Shown in pieces: positions 1-7,132 of a DNA stretch of 13,818 nt. This DNA comes from Bacteroidaceae bacterium. Lineage in GTDB: Bacteria > Bacteroidota > Bacteroidia > Bacteroidales > Bacteroidaceae. How positions within the stretch are numbered: position 1 is the first letter of the stretch; the number at the start of each line of letters is the position of its first letter. The position numbers were made by a program, and so were the translations under genes. The notes beneath the pieces were generated by a model. The model was not told where the DNA came from. It ran no database searches and saw nothing but the letters and a program-made list of their open reading frames with translations. The stretch is taken from assembly GCA_016292545.1 (NCBI GenBank), contig JAEDIG010000066.1, positions 1 to 13,818 on the forward strand, in the 5' to 3' direction.

Positions 1-29
1 AGGAGGATGTGGACAAGATTTTTGCATGA
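1..29 (+). CDS. C-terminal tail of an upstream gene (partial, tentative)
   Basis: The third reading frame from the left edge gives EDVDKIFA followed by TGA at 27-29. This acidic-amphipathic ending is a plausible protein C-terminus. The other two frames also stay open past this point and end in low-complexity Asn/Lys-rich sequence, which looks less natural. If real, the gene ends 33 bases before trpS and could be in the same transcript. Too little is present to name it. Confidence 0.3.
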
Positions 30-62
30 ATATAAACAATAACAAATAAATATCAGAAATAT

Positions 63-1163
63 ATGGAACCTAAAGAAAAGATTATTCTCACCGGCGACCG
101 CCCTACCGGTCGACTGCATATCGGACACTATGTGGGCTCGTTGCGTCGGAGGGTGGAACTGCAGAACTCTGGCCTCTACGACAAGATATTCGTGTTTGAG
201 GCCGATGCGCAGGCATTGACAGACAATATCGAGAATCCGGAAAAGGTGCGTCAGAATGTGATAGAGGTGGCGCTCGACTACTTGGCTTGTGGCCTCGACC
301 CCTCCAAGAGCACACTCTTCATCCAGAGCCAGATACCCGAGTTGTGCGAACTCTCGTTCTACTATATGGACCTTGTGTCTGTGAGCCGCTTGCAGCGCAA
401 TCCCACGGTGAAGACCGAAATCCAGATGCGTGGTTTCGGGGGCGAGAGTATTCCGGTGGGTTTCTTCACATACCCCATCTCGCAGGCTGCCGACATCACG
501 GCTTTCAAGGCTACCACCGTTCCTGTGGGTGAAGACCAGGAACCCATGCTGGAGCAGTGTCGCGAGATTGTGCGCCGTTTCAACCATATCTATGGCGACA
601 CCCTTGTGGAGCCCAATATCCTGCTGCCCGAGAATGCTGCCTGTCTGCGTCTGCCGGGCACCGATGGCAAGGCCAAGATGAGCAAGAGCCTTGGCAACTG
701 CATTTATCTGAGCGATTCGGCAGATGAGGTGAACCGCAAGGTGAAGACCATGTTCACCGACCCCACACATCTGCAGGTCAGCGACCCCGGCCACCTGGAG
801 GGCAACACTGTGTTCACCTATCTCGATGCCTTCTGCTCCGATGAGCAAGTGGCACGCCACACAGGCACCTATGCCACCCTTCAGGAGATGAAGGACCATT
901 ACACGCGTGGCGGATTGGGCGACATGAAGTGCAAGCGCCTGCTTATGGAGGTGCTGCAGGAAACCCTCGAACCCATTCGCACGCGCAGGGCAGAGTATGA
1001 GAAGGACATCCCAGCCGTATACGAGATCCTGAGAAAGGGTTGTGAGGTGGCGCGCGAGGCCGCTGCTGCAACGATGGATGAAGTCCGCAGGGCCATGAAG
1101 ATCAATTATTTTGATGACAAGGCACTCATCGAGGAACAGTCACGCAAGTTCGCGGCCAAGTAG
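63..1163 (+). CDS. trpS: Tryptophan--tRNA ligase (TrpRS)
   Basis: Class Ic aminoacyl-tRNA synthetase of the cytoplasm. It activates tryptophan with ATP and charges tRNA-Trp. The 366-residue product has the Rossmann-fold signature HIGH at residues 19-22 (in GRLHIGHYVGS) and the KMSKS loop at 205-209 (in GKAKMSKSLGN). The tryptophan-pocket and dimer region around VGEDQEPMLEQ (155-165) is intact. At 366 residues it is somewhat longer than the roughly 330 of E. coli or Bacillus TrpRS, which by eye matches Bacteroidales versions with extra C-terminal helical sequence (DEVRRAMKINYFDDKALIEEQ). The ATG at 63 is chosen because the catalytic domain begins at once (KIILTGDRPTG). No clear Shine-Dalgarno is visible and the leader is AT-rich. 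The stop at 1161-1163 lies one base before the start of the glycosidase gene, so the two are probably co-transcribed. Confidence 0.97.
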   Translation: MEPKEKIILTGDRPTGRLHIGHYVGSLRRRVELQNSGLYDKIFVFEADAQALTDNIENPEKVRQNVIEVALDYLACGLDPSKSTLFIQSQIPELCELSFYYMDLVSVSRLQRNPTVKTEIQMRGFGGESIPVGFFTYPISQAADITAFKATTVPVGEDQEPMLEQCREIVRRFNHIYGDTLVEPNILLPENAACLRLPGTDGKAKMSKSLGNCIYLSDSADEVNRKVKTMFTDPTHLQVSDPGHLEGNTVFTYLDAFCSDEQVARHTGTYATLQEMKDHYTRGGLGDMKCKRLLMEVLQETLEPIRTRRAEYEKDIPAVYEILRKGCEVAREAAAATMDEVRRAMKINYFDDKALIEEQSRKFAAK

Positions 1164-1164
1164 T

Positions 1165-2208
1165 ATGAGGTCCAATCCTATACTTATCCCCGCAGTCCTT
1201 TTCTCTTTGTCATTCAGGGCGTGCGCCCTTCTTGCCTTGCTCGTTCTGGGCTTGCCTGCTTCTCGCCTCAGGGCAGAAGAAGGCAGTGCAAGGATGATGT
1301 TTGGCGACACCACACGAGTGGGCCGTCCCTACAGCAAGGACCCCCACGTTGTGCGGTTCAAGGGGCGTTATCTGATGTATTACTCCATACCGCCCCGCGA
1401 GTGGAATAGCTCGGAAGGATGGAACATAGGTATAGCGCAGAGCCGTGACCTGGTCAATTGGGAAAAGGTGGGCGAGATTACTCCGCAGGAAGGACTGGAT
1501 TATGAGAAAAAAGGGCTTTGTGCGCCTGGTGCACTCGTTCGCAAGGGCAAGGTGCACCTGTTCTACCAGACCTATGGCAACGGGCCTGCAGATGCCATCT
1601 GTCATGCTGTCTCAAACGATGGCATACACTTTGAGCGGGATGCCACGAATCCTATATTCCATCCCTCTCCGTCTTCATGGACATGCGGACGTGCCATAGA
1701 TGCCGAGGTGGCCTGCTACAAGGGAAAATACTATCTCTACTTCGCTACCCGTGACCCTGAATTCAAGGTCCAGAAGCTTGGAGTGGCTGTTGCGGACAAA
1801 AAGTCCGACTTCTCCCGCGACTCATGGCAACTGGCTGCGGACAGCAGCATCCTCCAGCCTGAACTCAGCTGGGAGGGGGCATGCATAGAGGGTGCCAGCA
1901 TCTGTGTGAAGGACGGAAAGATGTGGATGTTCTATGCAGGTGACTACAACAATGCTCCGCAGCAGGTGGGAGTGGCAAGCAGCGAGGACGGCATCCATTT
2001 CACACGCCTCAGTCCTACCCCCTTCAAGCCTAACGGCAAACCGGGAGAGTGGAACAGCAGCGAGTCGGGGCATCCGCATCTGTTCACCGATCGTGATGGA
2101 CGCACATACCTGTTCTATCAGGGTAACAATGACCATGGAAAGAGCTGGTTTATCACACAGGAGGAAGTGCGATGGACCAAGGACGGCAAACCGTCTCTTT
2201 CCAGATAG
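1165..2208 (+). CDS. Exported five-bladed beta-propeller glycosidase, GH43-like
   Basis: Predicted 347-residue exported glycoside hydrolase of the GH43/GH117-type clan. The N-terminus (about residues 1-37, ending SRLRA before EEGS) is a long hydrophobic signal peptide, so the enzyme should act in the periplasm or on the cell surface. Propeller-blade motifs recur: NIGIAQSRDLVNWEK (87-101), AVSNDGIHFERD (148-159) and GVASSEDGIHFTR (269-281). Candidate catalytic acids follow the usual GH43 order: Asp59 in SKDPHVV (general base), Asp179 in AIDAEVACYKGKYYLYFA (pKa modulator) and Glu242 in ACIEGASI (general acid). The substrate cannot be read from sequence. The ATG at 1165 is chosen over the in-frame ATG at 1111 because it gives a clean signal peptide and avoids a 53-base overlap with trpS. 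No SusC/SusD genes or regulator lie nearby. The propeller class is fairly sure; the exact family is not. Confidence 0.8.
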   Translation: MRSNPILIPAVLFSLSFRACALLALLVLGLPASRLRAEEGSARMMFGDTTRVGRPYSKDPHVVRFKGRYLMYYSIPPREWNSSEGWNIGIAQSRDLVNWEKVGEITPQEGLDYEKKGLCAPGALVRKGKVHLFYQTYGNGPADAICHAVSNDGIHFERDATNPIFHPSPSSWTCGRAIDAEVACYKGKYYLYFATRDPEFKVQKLGVAVADKKSDFSRDSWQLAADSSILQPELSWEGACIEGASICVKDGKMWMFYAGDYNNAPQQVGVASSEDGIHFTRLSPTPFKPNGKPGEWNSSESGHPHLFTDRDGRTYLFYQGNNDHGKSWFITQEEVRWTKDGKPSLSR

Positions 2209-2266
2209 TCATGCTTGCAATATCCTGTGGTGTGAGGCCATTTGGTGAAAAAAATGTCGGATTTAT

Positions 2267-2298
2267 TTTGTCAGGTCGAAAAAAAGGAGTAATTTTGC
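2267..2298 (+). promoter_or_regulatory. Promoter of the tRNA-Val pair (Bacteroidota sigma-A type)
   Basis: TTTG at 2267-2270, a 19-base gap, then TAATTTTGC at 2290-2298. This matches the Bacteroidota -33/-7 pattern TTTG and TAnnTTTG. Transcription should begin around 2303-2308, about 25-30 bases before the first tRNA. It also separates the tRNA unit from the trpS-glycosidase pair. Confidence 0.75.
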
Positions 2299-2331
2299 AC
2301 CGCAATTCACGACAAGCGTGAGATTCCGTAA

Positions 2332-2406
2332 GGGCGCTTAGCTCAGCTGGTTCAGAGCGTCTGCCTTACAAGCAGAGGGTCGGCGGTTCGAATCCGTCAG
2401 CGCCCA
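2332..2406 (+). tRNA. tRNA-Val (anticodon UAC), copy 1
   Basis: A complete 75-base cloverleaf. The acceptor stem GGGCGCT pairs with AGCGCCC; the D stem is GCTC/GAGC; the anticodon stem is TCTGC/GCAGA around loop CTTACAA, giving anticodon TAC at loop positions 34-36; the variable loop is GGGTC; the T arm is GGCGG-TTCGAAT-CCGTC. The discriminator base is A2406. CCA is not encoded (the next bases are CCC), so the tRNA nucleotidyltransferase must add it. Confidence 0.97.
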
Positions 2407-2476
2407 CCCGCAGGAATCGGGTAAGAAACATCTCAGCCCCCTCTCCGCCAAAAGCGGGATTTCACATTGTCCCTGA

Positions 2477-2551
2477 GGGCGCTTAGCTCAGCTGGTTCAG
2501 AGCGTCTGCCTTACAAGCAGAGGGTCGGCGGTTCGAATCCGTCAGCGCCCA
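2477..2551 (+). tRNA. tRNA-Val (anticodon UAC), copy 2
   Basis: Identical over all 75 bases to the copy 70 bases upstream, with the same TAC anticodon and the same folded stems. The flanking sequences differ, so the duplication is confined to the tRNA plus at most one or two bases. No CCA is encoded (CAC follows the discriminator A). No separate promoter is visible in the 70-base spacer, so both copies probably mature from one precursor ending at the terminator at 2595-2627. Confidence 0.97.
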
Positions 2552-2594
2552 CACCTCTTTTTCATGAGTGTGGTTTTTAGAGTTAGTAGATGAA

Positions 2595-2627
2595 GTCGAG
2601 GCTCATAACAGAGCATCGGCTTTTTTT
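2595..2627 (+). terminator. Intrinsic terminator of the tRNA-Val unit
   Basis: The stem GTCGAGGCTC (2595-2604) pairs with GAGCATCGGC (2611-2620): ten positions, one mismatch and one G-U pair. The loop is ATAACA, and seven T follow at 2621-2627. It sits 43 bases after the second tRNA. Confidence 0.9.
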
Positions 2628-2652
2628 AATTAATGCGCCAGACTAGGGCCGA

Positions 2653-2719
2653 TTGCTGCCCAACTGGGAAAAATTTGCTGCCCAGTTGGGAAACAAATTT
2701 TCTCCAGTTGGCTAGCCAA
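2653..2719. repeat. Three-unit 22-bp periodic repeat with CCAACTGG/CCAGTTGG cores
   Basis: Units start at 2653, 2675 and 2697. Units 1 and 2 share TTGCTGCCCA, two changed bases, then TGGGAAA; the changes turn the core CCCAACTGGG into its own reverse complement CCCAGTTGGG. Unit 3 keeps only CTCCAGTTGG. The cores begin at 2660, 2682 and 2704, exactly 22 bp apart. Units 1 and 2 can also form a 10-bp perfect hairpin with a 12-base loop. Unit 3 runs into the 12-bp palindrome TTGGCTAGCCAA (2708-2719). It could be a tandem protein-binding site before purB or a dispersed genomic repeat. Confidence 0.75.
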
Positions 2720-2841
2720 ACACCCCCAAAAAAGAACATGAGCAGCATGGTCCTGCAGTGCATGGCATGATTTGGCTCAAGAAAGCAGGGCTGTTTGAAA
2801 GAAAATAAGTGCGAATCGGGACATATTTCACAAAAAAAGTG

Positions 2842-2850
2842 TAACTTTGC
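2842..2850 (+). promoter_or_regulatory. Probable purB promoter -7 element
   Basis: TAACTTTGC fits the Bacteroidota -7 pattern TAnnTTTG and lies 36 bases before the purB ATG. I find no TTTG at the expected -33 distance; the nearest upstream TTTG (2794-2797) is too far. Either the promoter has a weak upstream element or another factor helps. It would drive purB, rluB and asnS together. Confidence 0.55.
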
Positions 2851-2885
2851 AGCCTAAAAGTGAATTCAGAAAAACATTGTTTCTT

Positions 2886-4232
2886 ATGGAATTGGAATCT
2901 TTGACTGCAATATCCCCTGTAGATGGACGCTACAGAAGCAAGACAGAACCCCTTGCTGCATATTTTTCGGAGTATGCCCTCATCCGTTATCGGGTAAGGG
3001 TGGAAATAGAGTATTTCATTGCCTTGTGTGAGCTGCCTTTGCCCAGCCTCGCCGGTTTTCCTGCAGAACTGTTTGAACGCCTGCGCTCCATCTACCGCGA
3101 CTTCTCGGTAGCCGATGCCTGTAGGGTGAAGGACATCGAAAGTGTCACCAACCACGATGTGAAGGCGGTGGAATATTTCATCAAGGAACAATTCGACAAG
3201 ATAGGTGGCCTGGATGCCTACAAGGAATTTGTCCATTTCGGCCTCACAAGCCAGGACATCAACAACACCAGTGTGCCCCTGAGCATCAAGGAGGCCCTGG
3301 AGGAGGTGTATTATCCGCAGCTGGAGGCAATGATTGCGCAGCTGGAGGAATATGCCCGGGAATGGGCCGATGTGCCCATGCTGGCCAAGACGCACGGACA
3401 GCCTGCCAGTCCCACCCGTTTGGGCAAGGAAGTGGAGGTGTTCGTCTATCGCCTGCAGTGTCAGTTGGATGTGCTCAAACGTTGCCCCATTACAGCCAAG
3501 TTCGGAGGGGCTACCGGCAATTTCAACGCCCATCATGTGGCATATCCCAGCCACGACTGGATTACTTTTGGCGACAGCTTCGTGCGGGAAAAGCTGGGAC
3601 TGCAGCGCGAGAGGTACACCACCCAAATCAGCAACTACGACAGCCTGGGTGCCTTGTTCGATGCCATGAAGCGCATCAACACCATCATGATTGACATGGA
3701 CCGCGATTTCTGGCAGTACGTGTCGATGGAGTATTTCCGTCAGAAGGTAAAGGCCGGCGAGGTGGGCTCCAGTGCAATGCCCCACAAGGTGAACCCCATC
3801 GACTTCGAGAACTCAGAGGGTAATCTGGGCATCGCCAATGCCATTCTGGCGCATCTGAGCCAGAAGCTCCCCGTGAGCCGCCTGCAGCGCGACCTCACAG
3901 ACAGCACCGTGCTGCGCAACGTGGGTGTGCCCTTTGCTCACATGCTCATCAGCATACAGAGCAGTCTCAAGGGCCTGCGCAAACTGTTGCTCAACGAGGA
4001 GGCCATCAGACGCGACCTCGACAACTGCTGGGCAGTGGTGGCAGAGGCTGTGCAGACGATTCTCCGGCGAGAGGCTTACCCTCATCCCTATGAGGCATTG
4101 AAAGCCCTCACTCGTACGGGCAAACCCATTGACGCCGACACTATCCGACAATTCATTGAGGGGCTGGACGTGAGTGAGTCTGTGAAGGATGAACTCCGCG
4201 CCATTACGCCCCATAATTATATAGGTATTTAA
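2886..4232 (+). CDS. purB: Adenylosuccinate lyase (PurB)
   Basis: Cytoplasmic homotetramer of the fumarase/aspartase superfamily. It catalyses two fumarate-releasing steps of purine synthesis: SAICAR to AICAR, and adenylosuccinate to AMP. The 448-residue product is of the longer, E. coli-like class. The superfamily signature GSSAMPHKVNP covers residues 294-304, with the catalytic-loop serine at Ser295. The catalytic-base histidine region is KTHGQPASPT, with His170. A third conserved block is HFGLTSQDINNTS. I chose the ATG at 2886 because MELESLTAISPVDGRY is the family's normal N-terminus. The in-frame ATG at 2847 lies inside the -7 element and would add 13 unrelated residues. rluB starts 35 bases downstream on the same strand, which suggests an operon. 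Confidence 0.97.
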   Translation: MELESLTAISPVDGRYRSKTEPLAAYFSEYALIRYRVRVEIEYFIALCELPLPSLAGFPAELFERLRSIYRDFSVADACRVKDIESVTNHDVKAVEYFIKEQFDKIGGLDAYKEFVHFGLTSQDINNTSVPLSIKEALEEVYYPQLEAMIAQLEEYAREWADVPMLAKTHGQPASPTRLGKEVEVFVYRLQCQLDVLKRCPITAKFGGATGNFNAHHVAYPSHDWITFGDSFVREKLGLQRERYTTQISNYDSLGALFDAMKRINTIMIDMDRDFWQYVSMEYFRQKVKAGEVGSSAMPHKVNPIDFENSEGNLGIANAILAHLSQKLPVSRLQRDLTDSTVLRNVGVPFAHMLISIQSSLKGLRKLLLNEEAIRRDLDNCWAVVAEAVQTILRREAYPHPYEALKALTRTGKPIDADTIRQFIEGLDVSESVKDELRAITPHNYIGI

Positions 4233-4267
4233 CTTTAATCAACATTGTACAAAAACGACTAAATCTT

Positions 4268-5569
4268 ATGAGTACCGAAGACGAAAGCTGGAGAGAGAAA
4301 TTCTCCAACAATGAGGGCGGTGGCCGGGATGGCTATCGTGCTTCCTCCAACAATGGCGAGGGAAACCGCAACGCACGTCCTGCAGGAAGCGGACGTCCGA
4401 TGAGACCTCGTATCACCCGTTCTGTATACAGCAGTTCGGACTACCGTGACAATCGCAACAGTGGAAACTACGGCACCCCCCGCCAGCCGCGCGAGGGTGG
4501 CTACAGGCCACGTCCTATGCAAGGTGCTGGCCGTGAGGAGGGCTATACGCCCAGGCCGTCGTCTTATGGACCGGGCCGTGAGGAGGGCTACCAGCCCCGT
4601 CAGTCCTATAACCCCAATCGTGAGGGAGGACAGCGGCCGCAGGCCAACCGTCCGCGTCCTGCATACGGACAGGGAGCACCGGCTCCTGCGCGCGACGGGA
4701 ACTATCGCCAGCGTCCGGCTGCTGGCCGTGAAGGCGGTTTCCAGCAGGGTGGACCACGCCCGCGCAGGCAGCGTACCGCCGACTACAATCCTCATGCCAA
4801 GTATAGCATGAAGAAGCAGATTGAATACAAGGAAACCCATATAGATCCGGACGAGCCCATCCGTCTGAACCGTTTCCTGGCCAATGCGGGCGTGTGCAGC
4901 CGGCGCGAGGCCGACACCTACATCCAGGCAGGTGTGGTTTCAGTGAATGGCACTGTCGTCACTGAACTGGGTACCAAGGTGAAGCGTTCCGATCATGTGA
5001 TGTTCCACGATCAGGCCGTGAACATCGAGAAGAAGGTGTACATCCTGCTCAACAAGCCCAAGGATTATGTCACCACCAGCGAAGACCCCCAGAACCGCAA
5101 GACCGTAATGGACTTGATTAAGGGAGCTTGCCGTGAACGTGTATACCCTGTTGGCCGTCTCGACCGCAACACTACGGGTGTGCTGCTTCTCACCAACGAC
5201 GGTGAACTGGCCAGCAAGCTCACCCATCCCCAATATCTGAAGAAGAAGATCTATCATGTGCATTGCGACAAGGCCGTCACGGCTGCCGACATCAAGTTGA
5301 TTGCCGATGGCATTCAGCTGGAGGACGGCGAGATACATGCCGATGCCATTGAATATGCCAGCCCCACAGACAAAAAGCAGGTGGGCATTGAAATCCACAG
5401 TGGCCGCAACCGCATCGTGCGCCGCATCTTCGAGAGCTTGGGCTACAGGGTGGTGAAGCTCGACCGTGTCTTCTTTGCCGGGCTCACCAAGAAGAATGTG
5501 CGCAGGGGTGACTGGCGCTTCCTCACGGAAAAGGAGGTGAACATGCTCCGCATGGGTGCCTTTGAATGA
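4268..5569 (+). CDS. rluB: 23S rRNA pseudouridine synthase (RluB/RsuA family) with long disordered N-terminus
   Basis: RsuA/RluB-family enzyme of 433 residues, predicted to isomerise a uridine of 23S rRNA to pseudouridine (RluB acts near the peptidyl-transferase centre in E. coli). Residues 1-175 are a low-complexity Gly/Arg/Pro/Tyr extension with REEGY, REGG and RP repeats, probably disordered and RNA-binding. An S4 RNA-binding domain follows at about 197-255 (IRLNRFLANAGVCSRREAD). The catalytic domain fills the rest, with the motif GRLDRNTTGVLLLTNDG and catalytic Asp299. The conserved tail RNRIVRRIFESLGY is present. E. coli RluB is about 290 residues; the excess here is almost all the extension. 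Because the S4 and catalytic parts look RluB-like, RluB is preferred over RsuA or RluE/F, but the exact target base is inferred. It sits between purB (35-base gap) and asnS (33-base gap). Confidence 0.9.
   Translation: MSTEDESWREKFSNNEGGGRDGYRASSNNGEGNRNARPAGSGRPMRPRITRSVYSSSDYRDNRNSGNYGTPRQPREGGYRPRPMQGAGREEGYTPRPSSYGPGREEGYQPRQSYNPNREGGQRPQANRPRPAYGQGAPAPARDGNYRQRPAAGREGGFQQGGPRPRRQRTADYNPHAKYSMKKQIEYKETHIDPDEPIRLNRFLANAGVCSRREADTYIQAGVVSVNGTVVTELGTKVKRSDHVMFHDQAVNIEKKVYILLNKPKDYVTTSEDPQNRKTVMDLIKGACRERVYPVGRLDRNTTGVLLLTNDGELASKLTHPQYLKKKIYHVHCDKAVTAADIKLIADGIQLEDGEIHADAIEYASPTDKKQVGIEIHSGRNRIVRRIFESLGYRVVKLDRVFFAGLTKKNVRRGDWRFLTEKEVNMLRMGAFE
4529..4590 (+). repeat. In-frame tandem repeat in the rluB 5' region
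   Basis: The 17-base sequence GGCCGTGAGGAGGGCTA occurs at 4529-4545 and again at 4574-4590, a 45-base (15-codon) period encoding GREEGYxPR. A degraded third unit follows (CGTGAGGGAGG, about 4619-4629). Identity at the nucleotide level points to recent slippage or recombination within the disordered extension; copy number may vary between strains. Confidence 0.7.
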
Positions 5570-5602
5570 TGGTTTTCGGATTGAATAAAGAAAAAGCAGA
5601 AA

Positions 5603-7027
5603 ATGAAAAGAACGAAAGTAATCGACGCACTCAGCCGCACGGATTTCGGAGCCGATATTTGTGTGAAGGGATGGGTGCGTAGCAAGAGAGGCAGCAAGGG
5701 CATCTTCTTTATTGCCCTCAACGATGGCTCCACGATAAAGAATGTGCAGGTGGTGGGCGATGAGGCCAATTTTGATGCAGAGATGCTGAAGAAAATCACC
5801 ACCGGCGCATGTCTGTCGGTTACAGGAAAGCTGGTGGAGAGCCCGGCTGCCGGACAGGCCAGCGAGGTGCAGGCCAGCCAGATTGAAGTGCTGGGCACCT
5901 GCGGTAACGACTATCCCATGCAGAAAAAAGGGCAGACCTTTGAATACATGCGCCAGCATGCCCACATGCGTTTGCGCACCAACACCTTCGGGGCAGTGAT
6001 GCGCATCCGCCACAATATGGCCATGGCCATCCACACCTATTTCCATGAGCATGGATATTTCTATTTCCACACACCTCTCATCACGGCCAGCGACTGCGAG
6101 GGCGCAGGACAGATGTTCCAGGTGACGACAAAGAACCTCTACGACCTGAAGAAGGATGAGTCGGGCAGCATCATCTACACCGATGATTTCTTTGGCAAGC
6201 AGGCCAGCCTCACCGTGTCCGGACAGTTGGAGGGAGAGCTGGGAGCCACAGCGCTGGGTGCCATCTACACCTTCGGCCCCACCTTCCGTGCCGAGAACAG
6301 CAACACACCCCGCCATCTGGCGGAGTTCTGGATGGTGGAACCCGAGGTCTGCTTCATCGACCTTGATGAACTGATGGACCTGGAAGAGGATTTCATCAAG
6401 TATTGTGTACGCTGGGCGCTCGACCATTGCCAGGATGACCTGGAGTTCCTCAACAAGATGATCGACAAGGGACTGATAGAGCGTCTGCAGGGCGTGCTCA
6501 AGGAAGAGTTCGTGCGTCTGCCCTACACCCAGGGAATTGAAATCCTGCAGGAGGCAGTCCGCAGTGGCAAGAAGAAGTTTGAGTTCCCTTGTGAATGGGG
6601 CGACGACCTGGCCAGTGAGCACGAGCGTTATCTGGTGGAGGAATATTTCAAGAAGCCTGTCATCATGACACATTATCCCAAGAAGATAAAGGCCTTCTAC
6701 ATGAAGATAGACGACGAGAAACCCGTGTGCGGCGGCCAGGAGATGGAGGAAACGGTGCAGGGCACCGACGTGCTTTTCCCCCAGATCGGCGAAATCATTG
6801 GCGGTTCGGTGCGTGAGGAAAACTATGACAAGCTGATTGGCGAGATTGAGTCGCGCCACATCCCCATGAAGGACATGTGGTGGTATCTCGACACCCGCCG
6901 CTTCGGCTCATGCCCCCATGGTGGCTTCGGCCTGGGCTTCGAGCGCCTTATCCTTTTTGTCACCGGCATGCAGAACATCCGCGATGTGATTCCCTTCCCC
7001 AGAACGCCCAAAAATGCGGAATTCTGA
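5603..7027 (+). CDS. asnS: Asparagine--tRNA ligase (AsnRS)
   Basis: Class IIb aminoacyl-tRNA synthetase of the cytoplasm. It joins asparagine to tRNA-Asn in two ATP-dependent steps. The 474-residue product has an N-terminal OB-fold anticodon-binding domain (about 15-100, ICVKGWVRSKRGSKGIFFIALNDGS). The class II core includes motif 2, TFRAENSNTPRHLAEFWMVEPE (about 227-248). Motif 3 is GFGLGFERLILFVTG (441-455), followed by the AsnRS-type ending RDVIPFPRTPKNAEF. The tract GQASLTVSGQLEGE is typical of AsnRS. Length is normal. Its presence suggests direct charging of tRNA-Asn rather than only the transamidation route. It begins 33 bases after rluB and looks like the last gene of the purB-rluB-asnS unit. 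No U-rich terminator is seen directly after it; the first candidate is the hairpin at 7167-7194. Confidence 0.97.
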   Translation: MKRTKVIDALSRTDFGADICVKGWVRSKRGSKGIFFIALNDGSTIKNVQVVGDEANFDAEMLKKITTGACLSVTGKLVESPAAGQASEVQASQIEVLGTCGNDYPMQKKGQTFEYMRQHAHMRLRTNTFGAVMRIRHNMAMAIHTYFHEHGYFYFHTPLITASDCEGAGQMFQVTTKNLYDLKKDESGSIIYTDDFFGKQASLTVSGQLEGELGATALGAIYTFGPTFRAENSNTPRHLAEFWMVEPEVCFIDLDELMDLEEDFIKYCVRWALDHCQDDLEFLNKMIDKGLIERLQGVLKEEFVRLPYTQGIEILQEAVRSGKKKFEFPCEWGDDLASEHERYLVEEYFKKPVIMTHYPKKIKAFYMKIDDEKPVCGGQEMEETVQGTDVLFPQIGEIIGGSVREENYDKLIGEIESRHIPMKDMWWYLDTRRFGSCPHGGFGLGFERLILFVTGMQNIRDVIPFPRTPKNAEF

Positions 7028-7087
7028 CCCTGAAAGGTTGACTTATGTCAATAAAAAGGGATTTCACAGAAATAATCCGTGAACTCA

Positions 7088-7120
7088 TTTGCTGGGTTCG
7101 GAAAACAGCTGTACCTTTGC
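7088..7120 (+). promoter_or_regulatory. Promoter upstream of the META lipoprotein gene
   Basis: TTTG at 7088-7091, a 20-base gap, then TACCTTTGC at 7112-7120. This is a near-perfect Bacteroidota -33/-7 pair. Transcription would begin around 7125-7130, leaving a leader of about 140 bases before the META gene. A terminator-like hairpin lies within that leader. Confidence 0.65.
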
Positions 7121-7132
7121 ATTGTGATTTTC

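Larger units (their letters stand above)
2552..2885. other. Gene-free interval between tRNA-Val and purB
   Basis: This 334-base stretch holds no credible gene on either strand. In order it contains the tRNA terminator (2595-2627), a 22-bp periodic repeat ending in a palindrome (2653-2719), a C/A-rich run (2719-2736), a stretch with no recognisable signal (about 2737-2841), then the purB -7 element and short leader. Confidence 0.7.

Noticed and set aside
1111..1164. Upstream in-frame ATG extending the glycosidase by 18 codons
   Set aside because: The extension overlaps trpS and is Ser/Arg-rich with no sense for an exported protein; the ATG at 1165 gives a proper signal peptide.
2332..2551. 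tRNA genes as an integration (attachment) site
   Set aside because: No integrase, no displaced tRNA 3' fragment other than the second complete gene, and no mobile genes are present.
2847..2885. Longer purB frame starting at 2847
   Set aside because: This ATG coincides with the predicted -7 element (2842-2850), so it should not be in the transcript, and the added residues do not fit the PurB N-terminus.
2712..3785. 357-codon open frame on the - strand opposite purB
   Set aside because: It is fully antisense to the strongly supported purB, with His/Leu-rich sequence typical of the complement of a real gene.
4940..6859. 639-codon open frame on the - strand opposite rluB and asnS
   Set aside because: It spans two certain genes and the gap between them in antisense; its length reflects the high GC and codon bias of those genes, and it shows no known domain.
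7038..7051. TTGAC-TTAT-GTCAA hairpin right after asnS as a terminator
   Set aside because: Only five base pairs and no T run follows (AATAAAAAGGG); the hairpin at 7167-7194 is a far better candidate.
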